64,000 bases of DNA, from assembly GCF_001891125.1 (NCBI RefSeq), contig NZ_CP015247.1, forward strand, positions 204,501 to 268,500. Reading direction: 5' to 3'. Below are positions 40,843-49,302 of the stretch, piece by piece (position 1 is the stretch's first letter; every line of letters starts with the position of its first letter). The notes beneath the pieces were generated by a model. It was not told the origin of the DNA. It saw only the letters and a list, made by a program, of their open reading frames with translations, and did no database searches. The stretch is from Leuconostoc suionicum. GTDB lineage: Bacteria > Bacillota > Bacilli > Lactobacillales > Lactobacillaceae. The position numbers and the translations under genes were made by a program.

Positions 40843-40867
40843 AGCAGCTCTTCGGAGTTGTTTTTTT
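40843..40867 (+). terminator. Terminator of metG
   Basis: AGCAGCTC, TTCG tetraloop, GAGTTGTT, followed by T's. Confidence 0.8.
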
Positions 40868-40944
40868 ATTTGATTTGACGAAAGAACAATTGTTAACTAA
40901 AATTAATTATAAAGTAAACATTGTGATAATAGTGGAGGAAAGTG

Positions 40945-41934
40945 ATGAGTACAGCTGATAAATTGTTGGCTTTGTTGATTAATAAAGCAGGCGATTGGGT
41001 GTCTGGTGAAGCAATCGCGCAACAGTTAGGGATTACCAGAACTTCTATATGGAAGTCTGTTAAAAAGCTTGAGTCTCAAGGGCATCTCATCGAGAGTGTT
41101 CGTGGACAAGGATACCGATATTTAGAGGGCACTAAAATTTCTGCTGTTGGCATTAAAAAGTATTTAAAATCTGATGTGGATCTGAGAGTGTTTGACACGA
41201 TTGACTCTACTAATGTGTATGCTAGAGAGAAGCTTTCTTCTGGCGAAATTACTAAAAATACGGTTATTGTTAGTGAGAGCATGTCGGCAGGAATTGGTCG
41301 ATTAGGAAGAAAATTTTTTTCGCCGAAAAATACGGGCATGTACGTCACTTTTGCTTTGCCACTGCCTGTGGAGACGATAGTAAATCCCGGTCGTTTAACT
41401 ACCAGTACGGCAGTAGCTGTCTCAAAAATGGTTAAAGAGGTATTCGATATCGATCTTCAGTTTAAGTGGGTCAATGACTTATTGTACAACAACAAGAAAG
41501 TTGGTGGTATTTTGACCGAAGCTATTACGGACTTTGAAAGTCAACAGTTTTCATCTTTAGCTGTGGGTATTGGTATGAATCTTGCCACGCCTGATGGTGG
41601 ATTTCCAGAGGAGATTTCTCAAAAAGCAGGTGCGCTGACTGATGAAATGACTGTATCAAGAAATGAAGTTGTCGGTTCTTTAATTAATTACTTTTTTGAC
41701 ATGTACCAGGATTATCAGGACGGGCGTTATATACCGCAATATCGTAAAAAGGTGGTCGGTGTTGGACAATCAGTAGAACTAAAACGAGGTCAAATGAACC
41801 TAACGGGGATAATTAGAGAAATCGATAATGATGGTTGCCTAGTGCTTGATACGAAACAAGGTATAGAGCGCATTAATTCTGGTGAAATTACTAAATTACT
41901 GTTACCAATAATGAATACCGAGGTTAGACACTAA
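40945..41934 (+). CDS. birA: Bifunctional biotin--protein ligase and biotin repressor BirA
   Basis: 329-aa group II BirA. An N-terminal winged helix (about residues 1-60, AQQLGITRTSIWKSVKKLE) binds DNA; the catalytic domain has GRLGRKFFSP (a variant of the usual GRGRxG.W) and KWVNDLLYNNKKVGGIL; a small C-terminal domain follows. The ATG at 40945 follows GTGGAGGAAAGTG. It attaches biotin to AccB (53386) and, as biotinyl-AMP complex, should repress the two operators at 42560 and 42627. Confidence 0.92.
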   Translation: MSTADKLLALLINKAGDWVSGEAIAQQLGITRTSIWKSVKKLESQGHLIESVRGQGYRYLEGTKISAVGIKKYLKSDVDLRVFDTIDSTNVYAREKLSSGEITKNTVIVSESMSAGIGRLGRKFFSPKNTGMYVTFALPLPVETIVNPGRLTTSTAVAVSKMVKEVFDIDLQFKWVNDLLYNNKKVGGILTEAITDFESQQFSSLAVGIGMNLATPDGGFPEEISQKAGALTDEMTVSRNEVVGSLINYFFDMYQDYQDGRYIPQYRKKVVGVGQSVELKRGQMNLTGIIREIDNDGCLVLDTKQGIERINSGEITKLLLPIMNTEVRH

Positions 41935-41966
41935 AAAGCAACTACACAGACTGTAGTTGCTTTTTT
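41933..41966. terminator. Bidirectional terminator between birA and bioY
   Basis: AAAAAGCAACTAC and GTAGTTGCTTTTT around a seven-base loop, between convergent genes. It overlaps both stop regions. Confidence 0.88.
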
Positions 41967-42534
41967 AATGGATTCTTTTGATAATTTGTAACTCTGCTAA
42001 GGTTACAAAAAAGATTAAACCAACATCAATTAAAAAATCAAGTAAACTGGTAAAACCTAGTATACCAGTGACATTAATTATGTCACCTATGTAAAATTTA
42101 ATAATAAAACACTTGTATGCAAAACCAATTAAATGGACCATAATTAAGCAGATATAGTTACTGACCAGGGTATTCAAAAATTGGTGATGGCTAAATAGTT
42201 TGTTACCCTTTCTAACGATAGCAGCAAGAAATGGCATTAGTGTAAAAGCGATTAAGAAACCAAATGTTGTCTTGAATATATAGCCTAGTCCGCCACCAGA
42301 TGCAAATATGGGTAAACCGAGTAGTCCAGAAACAAGGTAAAGTACTGTCAACCAAGAGCCATACTTGGCACCGAGAATCGGATAAACCAAAAAGATAAAC
42401 GCTGTTTGTAGCGAAATGTAGTCGTAAAAAGGAATCGGAATAGCTACTTTGGAAGAAACCACCAATAAAGCAAAGTAAATACCTATTTTACAGATGGTTT
42501 GTGCACTAACGCTAACGTTCGTCTGTTGATACAT
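41965..42534 (-). CDS. bioY: Biotin transporter BioY (ECF S component)
   Basis: 189-aa polytopic membrane protein, the biotin-binding subunit of an energy-coupling factor transporter. Family segments include LQTAFIFLVYPILGAKYG and VSGLLGLPIFASGGGLGYI. The ATG at 42534 follows GAGAGGATTATATATT. Its upstream region holds a BirA operator, so uptake is probably repressed when biotin is ample. Confidence 0.9.
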   Translation of the reverse strand: MYQQTNVSVSAQTICKIGIYFALLVVSSKVAIPIPFYDYISLQTAFIFLVYPILGAKYGSWLTVLYLVSGLLGLPIFASGGGLGYIFKTTFGFLIAFTLMPFLAAIVRKGNKLFSHHQFLNTLVSNYICLIMVHLIGFAYKCFIIKFYIGDIINVTGILGFTSLLDFLIDVGLIFFVTLAELQIIKRIH

Positions 42535-42559
42535 AATATATAATCCTCTCAATATTAGA

Positions 42560-42589
42560 TGTTACCCTTCTTTTTTTAAATGGATAACA
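42560..42589. promoter_or_regulatory. BirA operator upstream of bioY
   Basis: Half-sites TGTTACC (42560-42566) and GGATAACA (42582-42589) separated by 15 bases, close to the consensus TTGTTAAC-N(14-16)-GTTAACAA for BirA. Confidence 0.7.
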
Positions 42590-42616
42590 AAAACAATTTA
42601 CTATAAATGCATTTCC

Positions 42617-42656
42617 TTGTCAAATATGTTACCCTTTTTATATAATTTGGTTAACA
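42617..42656 (+). promoter_or_regulatory. bioA promoter with overlapping BirA operator
   Basis: TTGTCA (42617-42622), 18-base spacer, TATAAT (42641-42646). Half-sites TGTTACC (42627-42633) and GGTTAACA (42649-42656), again 15 bases apart, cover the promoter. Confidence 0.75.
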
Positions 42657-42673
42657 AAAGCTTGGAGGAAAGT

Positions 42674-44023
42674 ATGGATTATAAGAAACGTAGTCAAGAA
42701 GTATTGTGGTTGCCATTCACGCAAATGAAAGTCTATGATGAAGAACCGATTGTTATTGAAAGTGGAAAGGGAATCAAATTACGTGACACAGATGGCAACG
42801 AGTACTATGACGCTAATTCATCGGTTTGGTTAAATGCATTGGGGCATCATAATAATGAATTGAACCAAGCGATTATTGATCAATTAGATCAAATTGCGCA
42901 TTCGTCAACCTTAGGAATGGCCAACATTCCCGCCGTTACATTAGCGGACAAATTGGTGCAATTAATGCCCACAGGGCTGGATCGTGTTTTTTATTCTGAT
43001 AGTGGTGCAACAGCGGTGGAAATTGCGATGAAAATTGCTTTCCAGTATTGGTTAAATACCGGTATAACAACTAAAAAAAGATTTATTACCATGCAAAATG
43101 GTTATCATGGCGATACGATTGGTGCTATGAGTGTTGGTGATATTGATGTTTATCATAAAATTTATGAACCTTTATTGTTCCAAAACTTTGTTGCACCTTA
43201 TCCGAATGTCTATCATCATGAGTCACATGATGCAGAGAAAACGAAGCAAGATTGCTTAGAAAAACTAGAAAACATCCTCCGAGCACATCATGATGAAATT
43301 TGTGGGCTGACCATTGAGCCGCTGATGCAAGGAGCCGCTGGAATGATTGATATGCCACATGGTTTCTTAAGTGGCGTCCGTGCACTTTGTTCAAAATATA
43401 ACGTTTTAATGATTGCTGATGAAGTGGCAGTTGGGTTTGGTCGGACAGGCAAGATTTTGGCATGTGCGCATGAAAATGTTGTTCCTGATATTTTGGCCGC
43501 CGGGAAGATGTTGACGGGAGGATACTTACCATTAGCCATCACTATGGTATCTGAAGCGATCTATCAAGCTTTTTATGATGATTACGATGAAATGAAGACA
43601 TTGTTTCACGGCCATTCTTATACAGGTAATCAATTAGGTTGTGCTGTGGCATTGAAAAATTTAGAGTTGTATGAAAAATACCGTATTCTTGAAAATGTGA
43701 AAGAAAATGCAATATACATGCACAATGAGCTACAATAATTGTATGATTTGAAGGTTGTTGGCGATGTACGACAGGTGGGTTATATGGTCGGCATTGAATT
43801 GGTTAGAAATAAAGAAAAGCGACAATCTTTTGATCCTGATTTAAGAGTAGCTTGGCGAGCGACATTAGCCATGCGAAAACTTGGCTTGCTCACAAGACCA
43901 TTGGGGGACACAATCGCATTCTTGCCGCCATTGATTGCAACAAAAGAAGAAATAAAGCAAATGATTGCCATAATTAAAGAGGGTATTCAGACTGTCATGG
44001 AAGAAATGAATCATGAAGAATAA
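42674..44023 (+). pseudogene. bioA: Adenosylmethionine-8-amino-7-oxononanoate aminotransferase, interrupted by an in-frame stop
   Basis: PLP-dependent aminotransferase making 7,8-diaminopelargonic acid. ATG 42674 follows TTGGAGGAAAGT. The protein runs normally through SDSGATAVEIA, the EPLMQGAAGM segment, IADEVAVGFGRTG and the PLP-Lys region AAGKMLTGG, to codon 355, which is TAA (43736-43738). The same frame then continues without loss (LYDLKVVGDVRQVGYMVGIELV) to the natural end. Total length of 449 codons plus stop is normal for BioA, so a single base change explains it. The truncated product lacks the C-terminal part and is probably inactive unless the stop is read through. Confidence 0.9.
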
Positions 44024-44690
44024 GGGCTATTTTATTACAGGAACTGATACGGAAATTGGTAAAACCTTTGTAACGGCTGAATTGGCACGTTATTTCAATA
44101 AACATAATCAAGATATTGGTGTCTTTAAGCCTTTGATGAGTGGTACACGCAGAGAAAATCCTCATAGCGATGCCTATATTTTAAAAGCCGGTGCAAAAGT
44201 TTTGGATAGTTTAGAAGAAATTAATCCTTTTCAATGGGATGAAGCGCTCGCACCAGCCTTAGCTCAAAAGCGCGCAAAAACAGGCTATACATTAGATGAT
44301 GTATTGAAGAAATATAATATATTAGCTCAGAAACACAAAGGCATGTTGGTTGAAGGAGCAGGCGGCATTACAGTACCATACGGAGATGATTTTACCGTCA
44401 CAGATTTGGCGTGTGCGTTGAATTTACCGTTGATTATTGTGGCGCCAAACAAACTGGGTGTGATTAATCATATTATATTAACCATTGAATTTGCTAGAAA
44501 TCACGATCTAACCATAGCAGGGATAATTTTTAATGGTGTCAAGCACAGAGGTGTGGTAGAAGATACGAATTTAACACTATTAAAAGAGATGACTGATGTA
44601 CCAATAATTGGTGAATTGCCATGGATAACCCATCAGTTAATCGCAGAAATACCTTTGGAAAAGTACTTGAATATAAAACTATTAATGTGA
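44013..44690 (+). CDS. bioD: Dethiobiotin synthetase
   Basis: 225-aa ATP-dependent carboxylase that closes the ureido ring of dethiobiotin. Walker A variant GTDTEIGKT, KPLMSG and EGAGGITVPYGDD are present. The start overlaps the end of bioA by 11 bases, so both share the BirA-controlled promoter. bioB and bioF are not present next to it. Confidence 0.93.
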   Translation: MKNKGYFITGTDTEIGKTFVTAELARYFNKHNQDIGVFKPLMSGTRRENPHSDAYILKAGAKVLDSLEEINPFQWDEALAPALAQKRAKTGYTLDDVLKKYNILAQKHKGMLVEGAGGITVPYGDDFTVTDLACALNLPLIIVAPNKLGVINHIILTIEFARNHDLTIAGIIFNGVKHRGVVEDTNLTLLKEMTDVPIIGELPWITHQLIAEIPLEKYLNIKLLM

Positions 44691-44812
44691 TTTATTGATC
44701 ATAATGGATAATCAGATTAAATAACAAATAATGCTATAAATTTCGAGATTAATGAGAGTACTATCTGCACTCATGTTAAGAAAAAAACAAAATGATATAT
44801 TAAGCAGCTACA

Positions 44813-44842
44813 TTCGCTCAAAACTGCACTTTGTGCTATAAT
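44813..44842 (+). promoter_or_regulatory. Promoter of gap
   Basis: TTCGCT (44813-44818), 18-base spacer, TATAAT (44837-44842). The leader of about 40 bases ends in TTTTGGAGGATC, a strong ribosome site. Confidence 0.55.
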
Positions 44843-44887
44843 AATGGTGTTGACTAAAGTCAAAAATTTTTGGAGGATCTAAAACAC

Positions 44888-45907
44888 ATGACTGTTAAGA
44901 TTGGTATTAACGGATTTGGACGTATTGGTCGTTTGGCCTTCCGTCGTATTCTTGAATTGTCAGACAAGGCTTCAGATATTGAAGTTGTTGCCATCAACGA
45001 TTTGACAAGCCCAGATATGTTGGCATACTTGCTTAAGTATGATTCAATTCATGGTACTTTGAATGCGGATGTTTCATCTGACGATACAGGTATTATTGTT
45101 AATGGTAAGCACTATGCTGTTTACTCAGAACGTAACGCTGCTGACTTGAAGTGGGTTGCTAACGATGGTGTTGATTACGTATTGGAAGCTACTGGTTTCT
45201 ATACATCAGCAGAAAAGTCACAAGCTCACTTGGATGCAGGTGCTAAGAAGGTGTTGGTTTCAGCTCCAGCCGGTGCAGTTCCTACAGTTGTCTACGGTGT
45301 TAACCAAGACATCTTGACTGCAGATGACAAGATTGTTTCTGCTGGTTCATGCACAACGCAATCATTGGCTCCAATCGCTAACGTATTGGAACAAGAATTC
45401 GGTGTTAAGACTGGTTTGATGTTGACAGTCCACGCTTACACAGCTTCACAAAGCTTGCAAGATGGTCCTAAGTCAGCTAAGTTTGCAAAGCGTCAAGCTA
45501 ATCGTGACGCAGCTTCAAACTCATTGCCACACTCATCTGGTGCTGCCAAGGCTATCGGAATGGTTGTTCCTTCATTGGATGGTAAGTTGACTGGTTCAGC
45601 TATCCGTGTTCCTGTTCCTGATGGTTCAATTACTGAATTGACTGCAGTCTTGAAGAAGGACGTTACAGTTGAAGAAGTTAATGCAGCTATGAAGAAGTAC
45701 GAATCAGATTCATTTGGTTACAATGGTGACGGCTTGGTATCTACTGATATCATCAACGACACACATGGTACTGTCTTCGATCCAACACAAACTGAAGTTG
45801 TTGCTGGTGAAGGACAACAATTGGTTAAAGTTGCTGCATGGTACGACAACGAATACGGTTTCACTTCAAACATGATCCGTACATTGTTGCACTTCGCTAC
45901 TTTGTAA
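44888..45907 (+). CDS. gap: Glyceraldehyde-3-phosphate dehydrogenase, type I
   Basis: 339-aa NAD-dependent glycolytic enzyme, used in the phosphoketolase pathway of heterofermenters. Rossmann start INGFGRIGRLAFRR and catalytic Cys in SAGSCTTQSLAP are present. The ATG at 44888 is preceded by GGAGGATCTAAAACAC. Codon use is as strongly biased as in ribosomal genes (AAG, GAC, TTG, GGT), indicating very high expression. Not linked to pgk or tpi here. Confidence 0.96.
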   Translation: MTVKIGINGFGRIGRLAFRRILELSDKASDIEVVAINDLTSPDMLAYLLKYDSIHGTLNADVSSDDTGIIVNGKHYAVYSERNAADLKWVANDGVDYVLEATGFYTSAEKSQAHLDAGAKKVLVSAPAGAVPTVVYGVNQDILTADDKIVSAGSCTTQSLAPIANVLEQEFGVKTGLMLTVHAYTASQSLQDGPKSAKFAKRQANRDAASNSLPHSSGAAKAIGMVVPSLDGKLTGSAIRVPVPDGSITELTAVLKKDVTVEEVNAAMKKYESDSFGYNGDGLVSTDIINDTHGTVFDPTQTEVVAGEGQQLVKVAAWYDNEYGFTSNMIRTLLHFATL

Positions 45908-45956
45908 GATAGATTATTCTGTTTTACCTGTTAGTGTACTAAATCATAATATTAGA

Positions 45957-45980
45957 AAACACACTTCGGTGTGTTTTTTT
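45957..45980 (+). terminator. Terminator of gap
   Basis: AAAACACAC, TTCG, GTGTGTTTT and T-run. Confidence 0.88.
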
Positions 45981-46110
45981 ATTGTAAGGTATTCTATTAT
46001 GTATATTTTTTGAAAAGAGGCAAGCAAATCTTAAACAAATGGCTACTTGTAGGTACTTATAGTAAAAAATATGATATACTTTATTCAAATATCGAACAGG
46101 AGTTCTATTT

Positions 46111-46920
46111 GTGAAAGTTGCATTTTCATCTGATAATCATTTTGATTTAAATAAAATTAATGTTGAACGCGCTATGCGGGCACAAGCTCTCTATTTGTTG
46201 AACAAAAATGTGAACGTTTACGTTATTGCTGGCGATTTGTTTAATGACTTTAAGCAATCTTTAGCATTTGCGCGTAATATGCAAGACTTAGTAAAAAACA
46301 AATTAACTATTCGTTTTTTGGCTGGGAATCATGATATGGGTAAAAATGTTACATATGAAGAACTTGAAAGTGATATCGACGAGTTGTATTTTCATAACAA
46401 GTATATTGACTTAACTGATGATATTCGGCTTATTGGCAACAATGGTTGGTATGATTATAGTTTCGTCGGTAATGATTATACAGAGGAAGAAATTCAATCG
46501 TTTAAAAATAGCTTCTGGTATGACCGACGTATTAAGCAACCAATAACTGATAAAGAACGTTTTAATATTAACCTAAAACAAATTAAGGATCAGCTCTTGG
46601 CTGCGGGTAACAAACAGACTATAGTTGTGAGCCATTTTGTGCCACGTGAAGATTATATTAAACGTTTTCCAAATGGGAACACGCGATTAGATATAGCAAA
46701 TGCGTTCCTTGGCAGTTCGAAAATTGGTCAGATTGTTGATCAATCATATACCATCGCAACAATTACAGGACATTTGCATTTGCATCCCGCACCGTTAAAG
46801 TTTGGTAACAATGTTTATTATAATGCTGCGGTGGGTTATAGTACTGAACGTGTTCACGAATGGTCAAGTGATGATTTTCTAACAGAATGGCAAAAAAGAC
46901 TAGTTGTACTTGAATTTTAA
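46111..46920 (+). CDS. Metallophosphoesterase
   Basis: 269-aa calcineurin-like phosphoesterase. The five metal-binding blocks are present: SSDNHFD, AGDLF, GNHDMG, VSHF and GHLHLH. The start is a GTG at 46111 with AGGAG ten bases upstream (TATACT at 46075-46080 may be its -10). Substrate unknown; family members include nucleotidases and 2',3'-cyclic phosphodiesterases. Monocistronic. Confidence 0.85.
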   Translation: MKVAFSSDNHFDLNKINVERAMRAQALYLLNKNVNVYVIAGDLFNDFKQSLAFARNMQDLVKNKLTIRFLAGNHDMGKNVTYEELESDIDELYFHNKYIDLTDDIRLIGNNGWYDYSFVGNDYTEEEIQSFKNSFWYDRRIKQPITDKERFNINLKQIKDQLLAAGNKQTIVVSHFVPREDYIKRFPNGNTRLDIANAFLGSSKIGQIVDQSYTIATITGHLHLHPAPLKFGNNVYYNAAVGYSTERVHEWSSDDFLTEWQKRLVVLEF

Positions 46921-46942
46921 AACACCGGATAGGTGTTTTTTT
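46921..46942 (+). terminator. Terminator of the metallophosphoesterase gene
   Basis: AACACC and GGTGTT separated by a short loop, with a T-run. Confidence 0.75.
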
Positions 46943-46972
46943 ATTTCTTAAGGAAACACTATGATTTTAGAA

Positions 46973-47037
46973 TACTTTGACAATCGAAATAAATTATGAT
47001 AATATTTTGACTATCAGATATTTCGATTATCAAAGTA
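46973..47037 (+). promoter_or_regulatory. FAS operon promoter with three FabT boxes
   Basis: TTGACA (46977-46982), 17-base spacer, TAATAT (47000-47005). Three copies of a palindromic motif of the type TTTGA-n3-TCAAA: 46973-46991, 47003-47021 and 47019-47037. The first covers the -35, the second the -10 and start site. The pattern matches the box bound by FabT, which is encoded in the same operon, so autorepression with acyl-ACP as co-repressor is expected. Confidence 0.75.
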
Positions 47038-47056
47038 TTTAAAAAAGGAATCAATC

Positions 47057-47503
47057 ATGCCAGTTCTTACAACAACAGAAATTATGGACTTAATTCCCAA
47101 TCGTTATCCTATTCTTTATATGGATTACGTGGAAGAAATGGTCCCAGATGAATCAATAGTCGCTGTCAAAAATGTGACCATTAACGAACAGTTTTTCCAA
47201 GGACACTTCCCTGGAAATCCAGTGATGCCAGGTGTTTTAATCATTGAATCACTAGCTCAAGCAGCATCGATTTTGATTTTGTCATCACCGCAATTTCAAG
47301 GTAAAACAGCTTACATGACAGGAATCGATAACGCTAAATTTAAAAAAATGGTTAAACCAGGCGATGTATTGAAGTTACATGTCACATTTGGTAAGCTACG
47401 TGCTAACATGGGTAGTGTGTTAGTTGAAGCCAAAGTCGATGGTAAAACAGCTACATCAGCCGAGTTGATGTTCGTTGTGGCGCCAGATGAAAAAGATGAA
47501 TGA
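47057..47503 (+). CDS. fabZ: 3-hydroxyacyl-ACP dehydratase (first FabZ paralogue)
   Basis: 148-aa hot-dog dehydratase in FASII elongation. Catalytic His in FQGHFPGNPVMPG and Glu in IIESLAQAAS are present. It starts the FAS operon, ahead of fabT. A second FabZ is encoded at 53924. In enterococci one of two such paralogues (FabN) is also an isomerase that makes unsaturated fatty acids; whether this is the isomerase cannot be told by eye. Confidence 0.9.
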   Translation: MPVLTTTEIMDLIPNRYPILYMDYVEEMVPDESIVAVKNVTINEQFFQGHFPGNPVMPGVLIIESLAQAASILILSSPQFQGKTAYMTGIDNAKFKKMVKPGDVLKLHVTFGKLRANMGSVLVEAKVDGKTATSAELMFVVAPDEKDE

Positions 47504-47954
47504 AGCAACTACAACTGATTTTGAACAAATAAATACTGAACTGGTTGGTGTATTTAATAATGTCATGTGGATAGAAGAAGCTGCTTTAAAACGCAGTTAC
47601 TTCTCTGATATAACCTTAAAAGACATGCACACTATTGAAGCGATTTCAATGTATGATGAAAAAAGTGCTTCACAGGTAGCAAAAATTATTCATCTGACAC
47701 CAAGTTCTATGACAGCAGCCATTGATAAATTGGTTGAAAAGGGTTATGTTGAGCGACGTCGTTCCAGTAAAGACAGGCGTGTGGTACGATTAGGCTTAAC
47801 GCATAAGGGGCGTGTTGTTTATCGCGCTCATCAAGAATTCCACAGGGATTTAACACACAATCTGGTAAAAAATATGTCACCAAACGATGTGAGCATTGTC
47901 AAACAAGCGATCCATAATTTGGTTAGCTATTTAGCACAGATAATTAATCATTAA
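47487..47954 (+). CDS. fabT: MarR-family regulator of fatty acid synthesis
   Basis: 155-aa winged-helix regulator. The DNA-binding part includes TPSSMTAAIDKLVEKGYVER and the wing RRSSKDRRVVRLGLT. Position directly after fabZ and before fabH is that of FabT in streptococci and lactobacilli. The start overlaps the fabZ end by 17 bases (ATG 47487 or 47496), so translation is coupled. It probably binds the three boxes upstream of the operon. Confidence 0.9.
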   Translation: MKKMNEATTTDFEQINTELVGVFNNVMWIEEAALKRSYFSDITLKDMHTIEAISMYDEKSASQVAKIIHLTPSSMTAAIDKLVEKGYVERRRSSKDRRVVRLGLTHKGRVVYRAHQEFHRDLTHNLVKNMSPNDVSIVKQAIHNLVSYLAQIINH

Positions 47955-47965
47955 AGAGGGGAATT

Positions 47966-48937
47966 ATGGAACAATTGAAAATCGTTGCTTCAGCACGTCA
48001 AATTCCAGGCCGACAAGTGACGAATCAAGAGCTCAGTACAATGATGGAAACCGATGATGAATGGATTTATACTCGGACAGGTATTCATCAGCGTAATGTC
48101 GTGACAACGGAGAACACTAGTGATTTGGCTACTGAAGTGGCAAAGAAAATATTGGCGAAAAGTGGTGTTTCACCAGAGAGCATTGACTTTATCATTGTTA
48201 GCACGATGTCACCAGACAGCTTATCGCCAAGCACAGCAGCAATTGTCCAGGCTAACATTGGTGCCACTAATGCATTCGCATTTGACTTAAGCGCAGCTTG
48301 TTCTGGTTTTGTTTATGGCTTAAGTGTCGCCTCGAGTTTGTTAATGTCACGCTATCAACGTGGATTAATTATTGGTGCAGAAGTGTTATCGAAATTAGTT
48401 GATTGGAAAGATCGAACTACGGCAGTTTTGTTTGGTGACGGCGCCGCAGGGGTACTTGTCGAGCGGACACAGGATAATGTTGGACTTTTAGGTGAAGAAC
48501 TTAGAACTTTTGGTGCAAAGGGTGACAATTTAGTAGCTGGTAGGTTTGCGAATACAAACCCATTTTCAGAAAATATTAGCCCGTTAGATCCTTACTTTCA
48601 TCAAAATGGTCGGGAAGTATATAGTTTTGCAACGCGTGAGGTTCCCGAAGCGCTTCAAGCAGCTTTAGAGACAGCTCAAGTTACGGCTGACGATGTTGAT
48701 TATTATCTATTACATCAGGCGAACGCACGTATTGTATCTTCCATTGCTAAGCGGTTTGGGCAGCCTATATCTAAGTTCCCAACCAACATGGTTTCAAATG
48801 GCAACACTAGTGCAGCAAGTATCGGTATTTTATTAGATGAATTGATAGAGTCTAATACAATTCATGCTGGTCAAACGATTGCCTTTGCAGGTTTTGGTGG
48901 TGGCTTAACTGTCGGCGCACAAATTTGGAAAATTTAA
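47966..48937 (+). CDS. fabH: 3-oxoacyl-ACP synthase III
   Basis: 323-aa condensing enzyme starting fatty acid synthesis from acyl-CoA and malonyl-ACP. Catalytic Cys in DLSAACSGFVYG, His in YYLLHQAN and Asn in NGNTSAAS. AAAGAGGGGAATT precedes the ATG. Confidence 0.95.
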   Translation: MEQLKIVASARQIPGRQVTNQELSTMMETDDEWIYTRTGIHQRNVVTTENTSDLATEVAKKILAKSGVSPESIDFIIVSTMSPDSLSPSTAAIVQANIGATNAFAFDLSAACSGFVYGLSVASSLLMSRYQRGLIIGAEVLSKLVDWKDRTTAVLFGDGAAGVLVERTQDNVGLLGEELRTFGAKGDNLVAGRFANTNPFSENISPLDPYFHQNGREVYSFATREVPEALQAALETAQVTADDVDYYLLHQANARIVSSIAKRFGQPISKFPTNMVSNGNTSAASIGILLDELIESNTIHAGQTIAFAGFGGGLTVGAQIWKI

Positions 48938-48943
48938 ATCTAT

Positions 48944-48963
48944 CGGTGTAGTCGGCTGCACCG
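48944..48963 (+). other. Intercistronic hairpin between fabH and acpP
   Basis: CGGTGTAG and CTGCACCG around a TCGG loop. There is no T-run, so this is more likely an mRNA stability or processing element, perhaps favouring high acpP levels, than a terminator. Confidence 0.5.
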
Positions 48964-49012
48964 CAAAAATCTAACGAAAATACATAAAACGGATTTTAGG
49001 AGAAAAACACTC

Positions 49013-49252
49013 ATGACAGACGCAGAAATTTTTGACAAGACAAAAGAAATTTTGGTTGATCAATTTGATTTAGAAGAAGATGAAGTTTCATTAACAACAG
49101 ATTTAACAAATGATATTGATGCTGATTCATTGGACTTGTTTGAAGTTTTGAACCGTGTTGAAGACGATTTTGATATTAAGTTGGCTGTTGCTGAAGATAT
49201 CAAGACTGTTCAAGACTTGGTTAATAAGATTAAAGAACAATTAGCAGCGTAA
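49013..49252 (+). CDS. acpP: Acyl carrier protein
   Basis: 79-aa acidic four-helix protein. The phosphopantetheine serine lies in DADSLDLFE. TTTTAGGAGAAAAACACTC precedes the ATG. It carries the growing acyl chain for all Fab enzymes encoded here. Confidence 0.95.
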   Translation: MTDAEIFDKTKEILVDQFDLEEDEVSLTTDLTNDIDADSLDLFEVLNRVEDDFDIKLAVAEDIKTVQDLVNKIKEQLAA

Positions 49253-49302
49253 TTTAGGTGACATTATGTCACGTACATAACATAATTTTTAAGGATGAGA
49301 AC

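Noticed and set aside
47475-47486. GTG at 47475 as start of fabT
   Set aside because: It adds four residues inside fabZ with no ribosome site; the ATG at 47487 or 47496 fits the family better.
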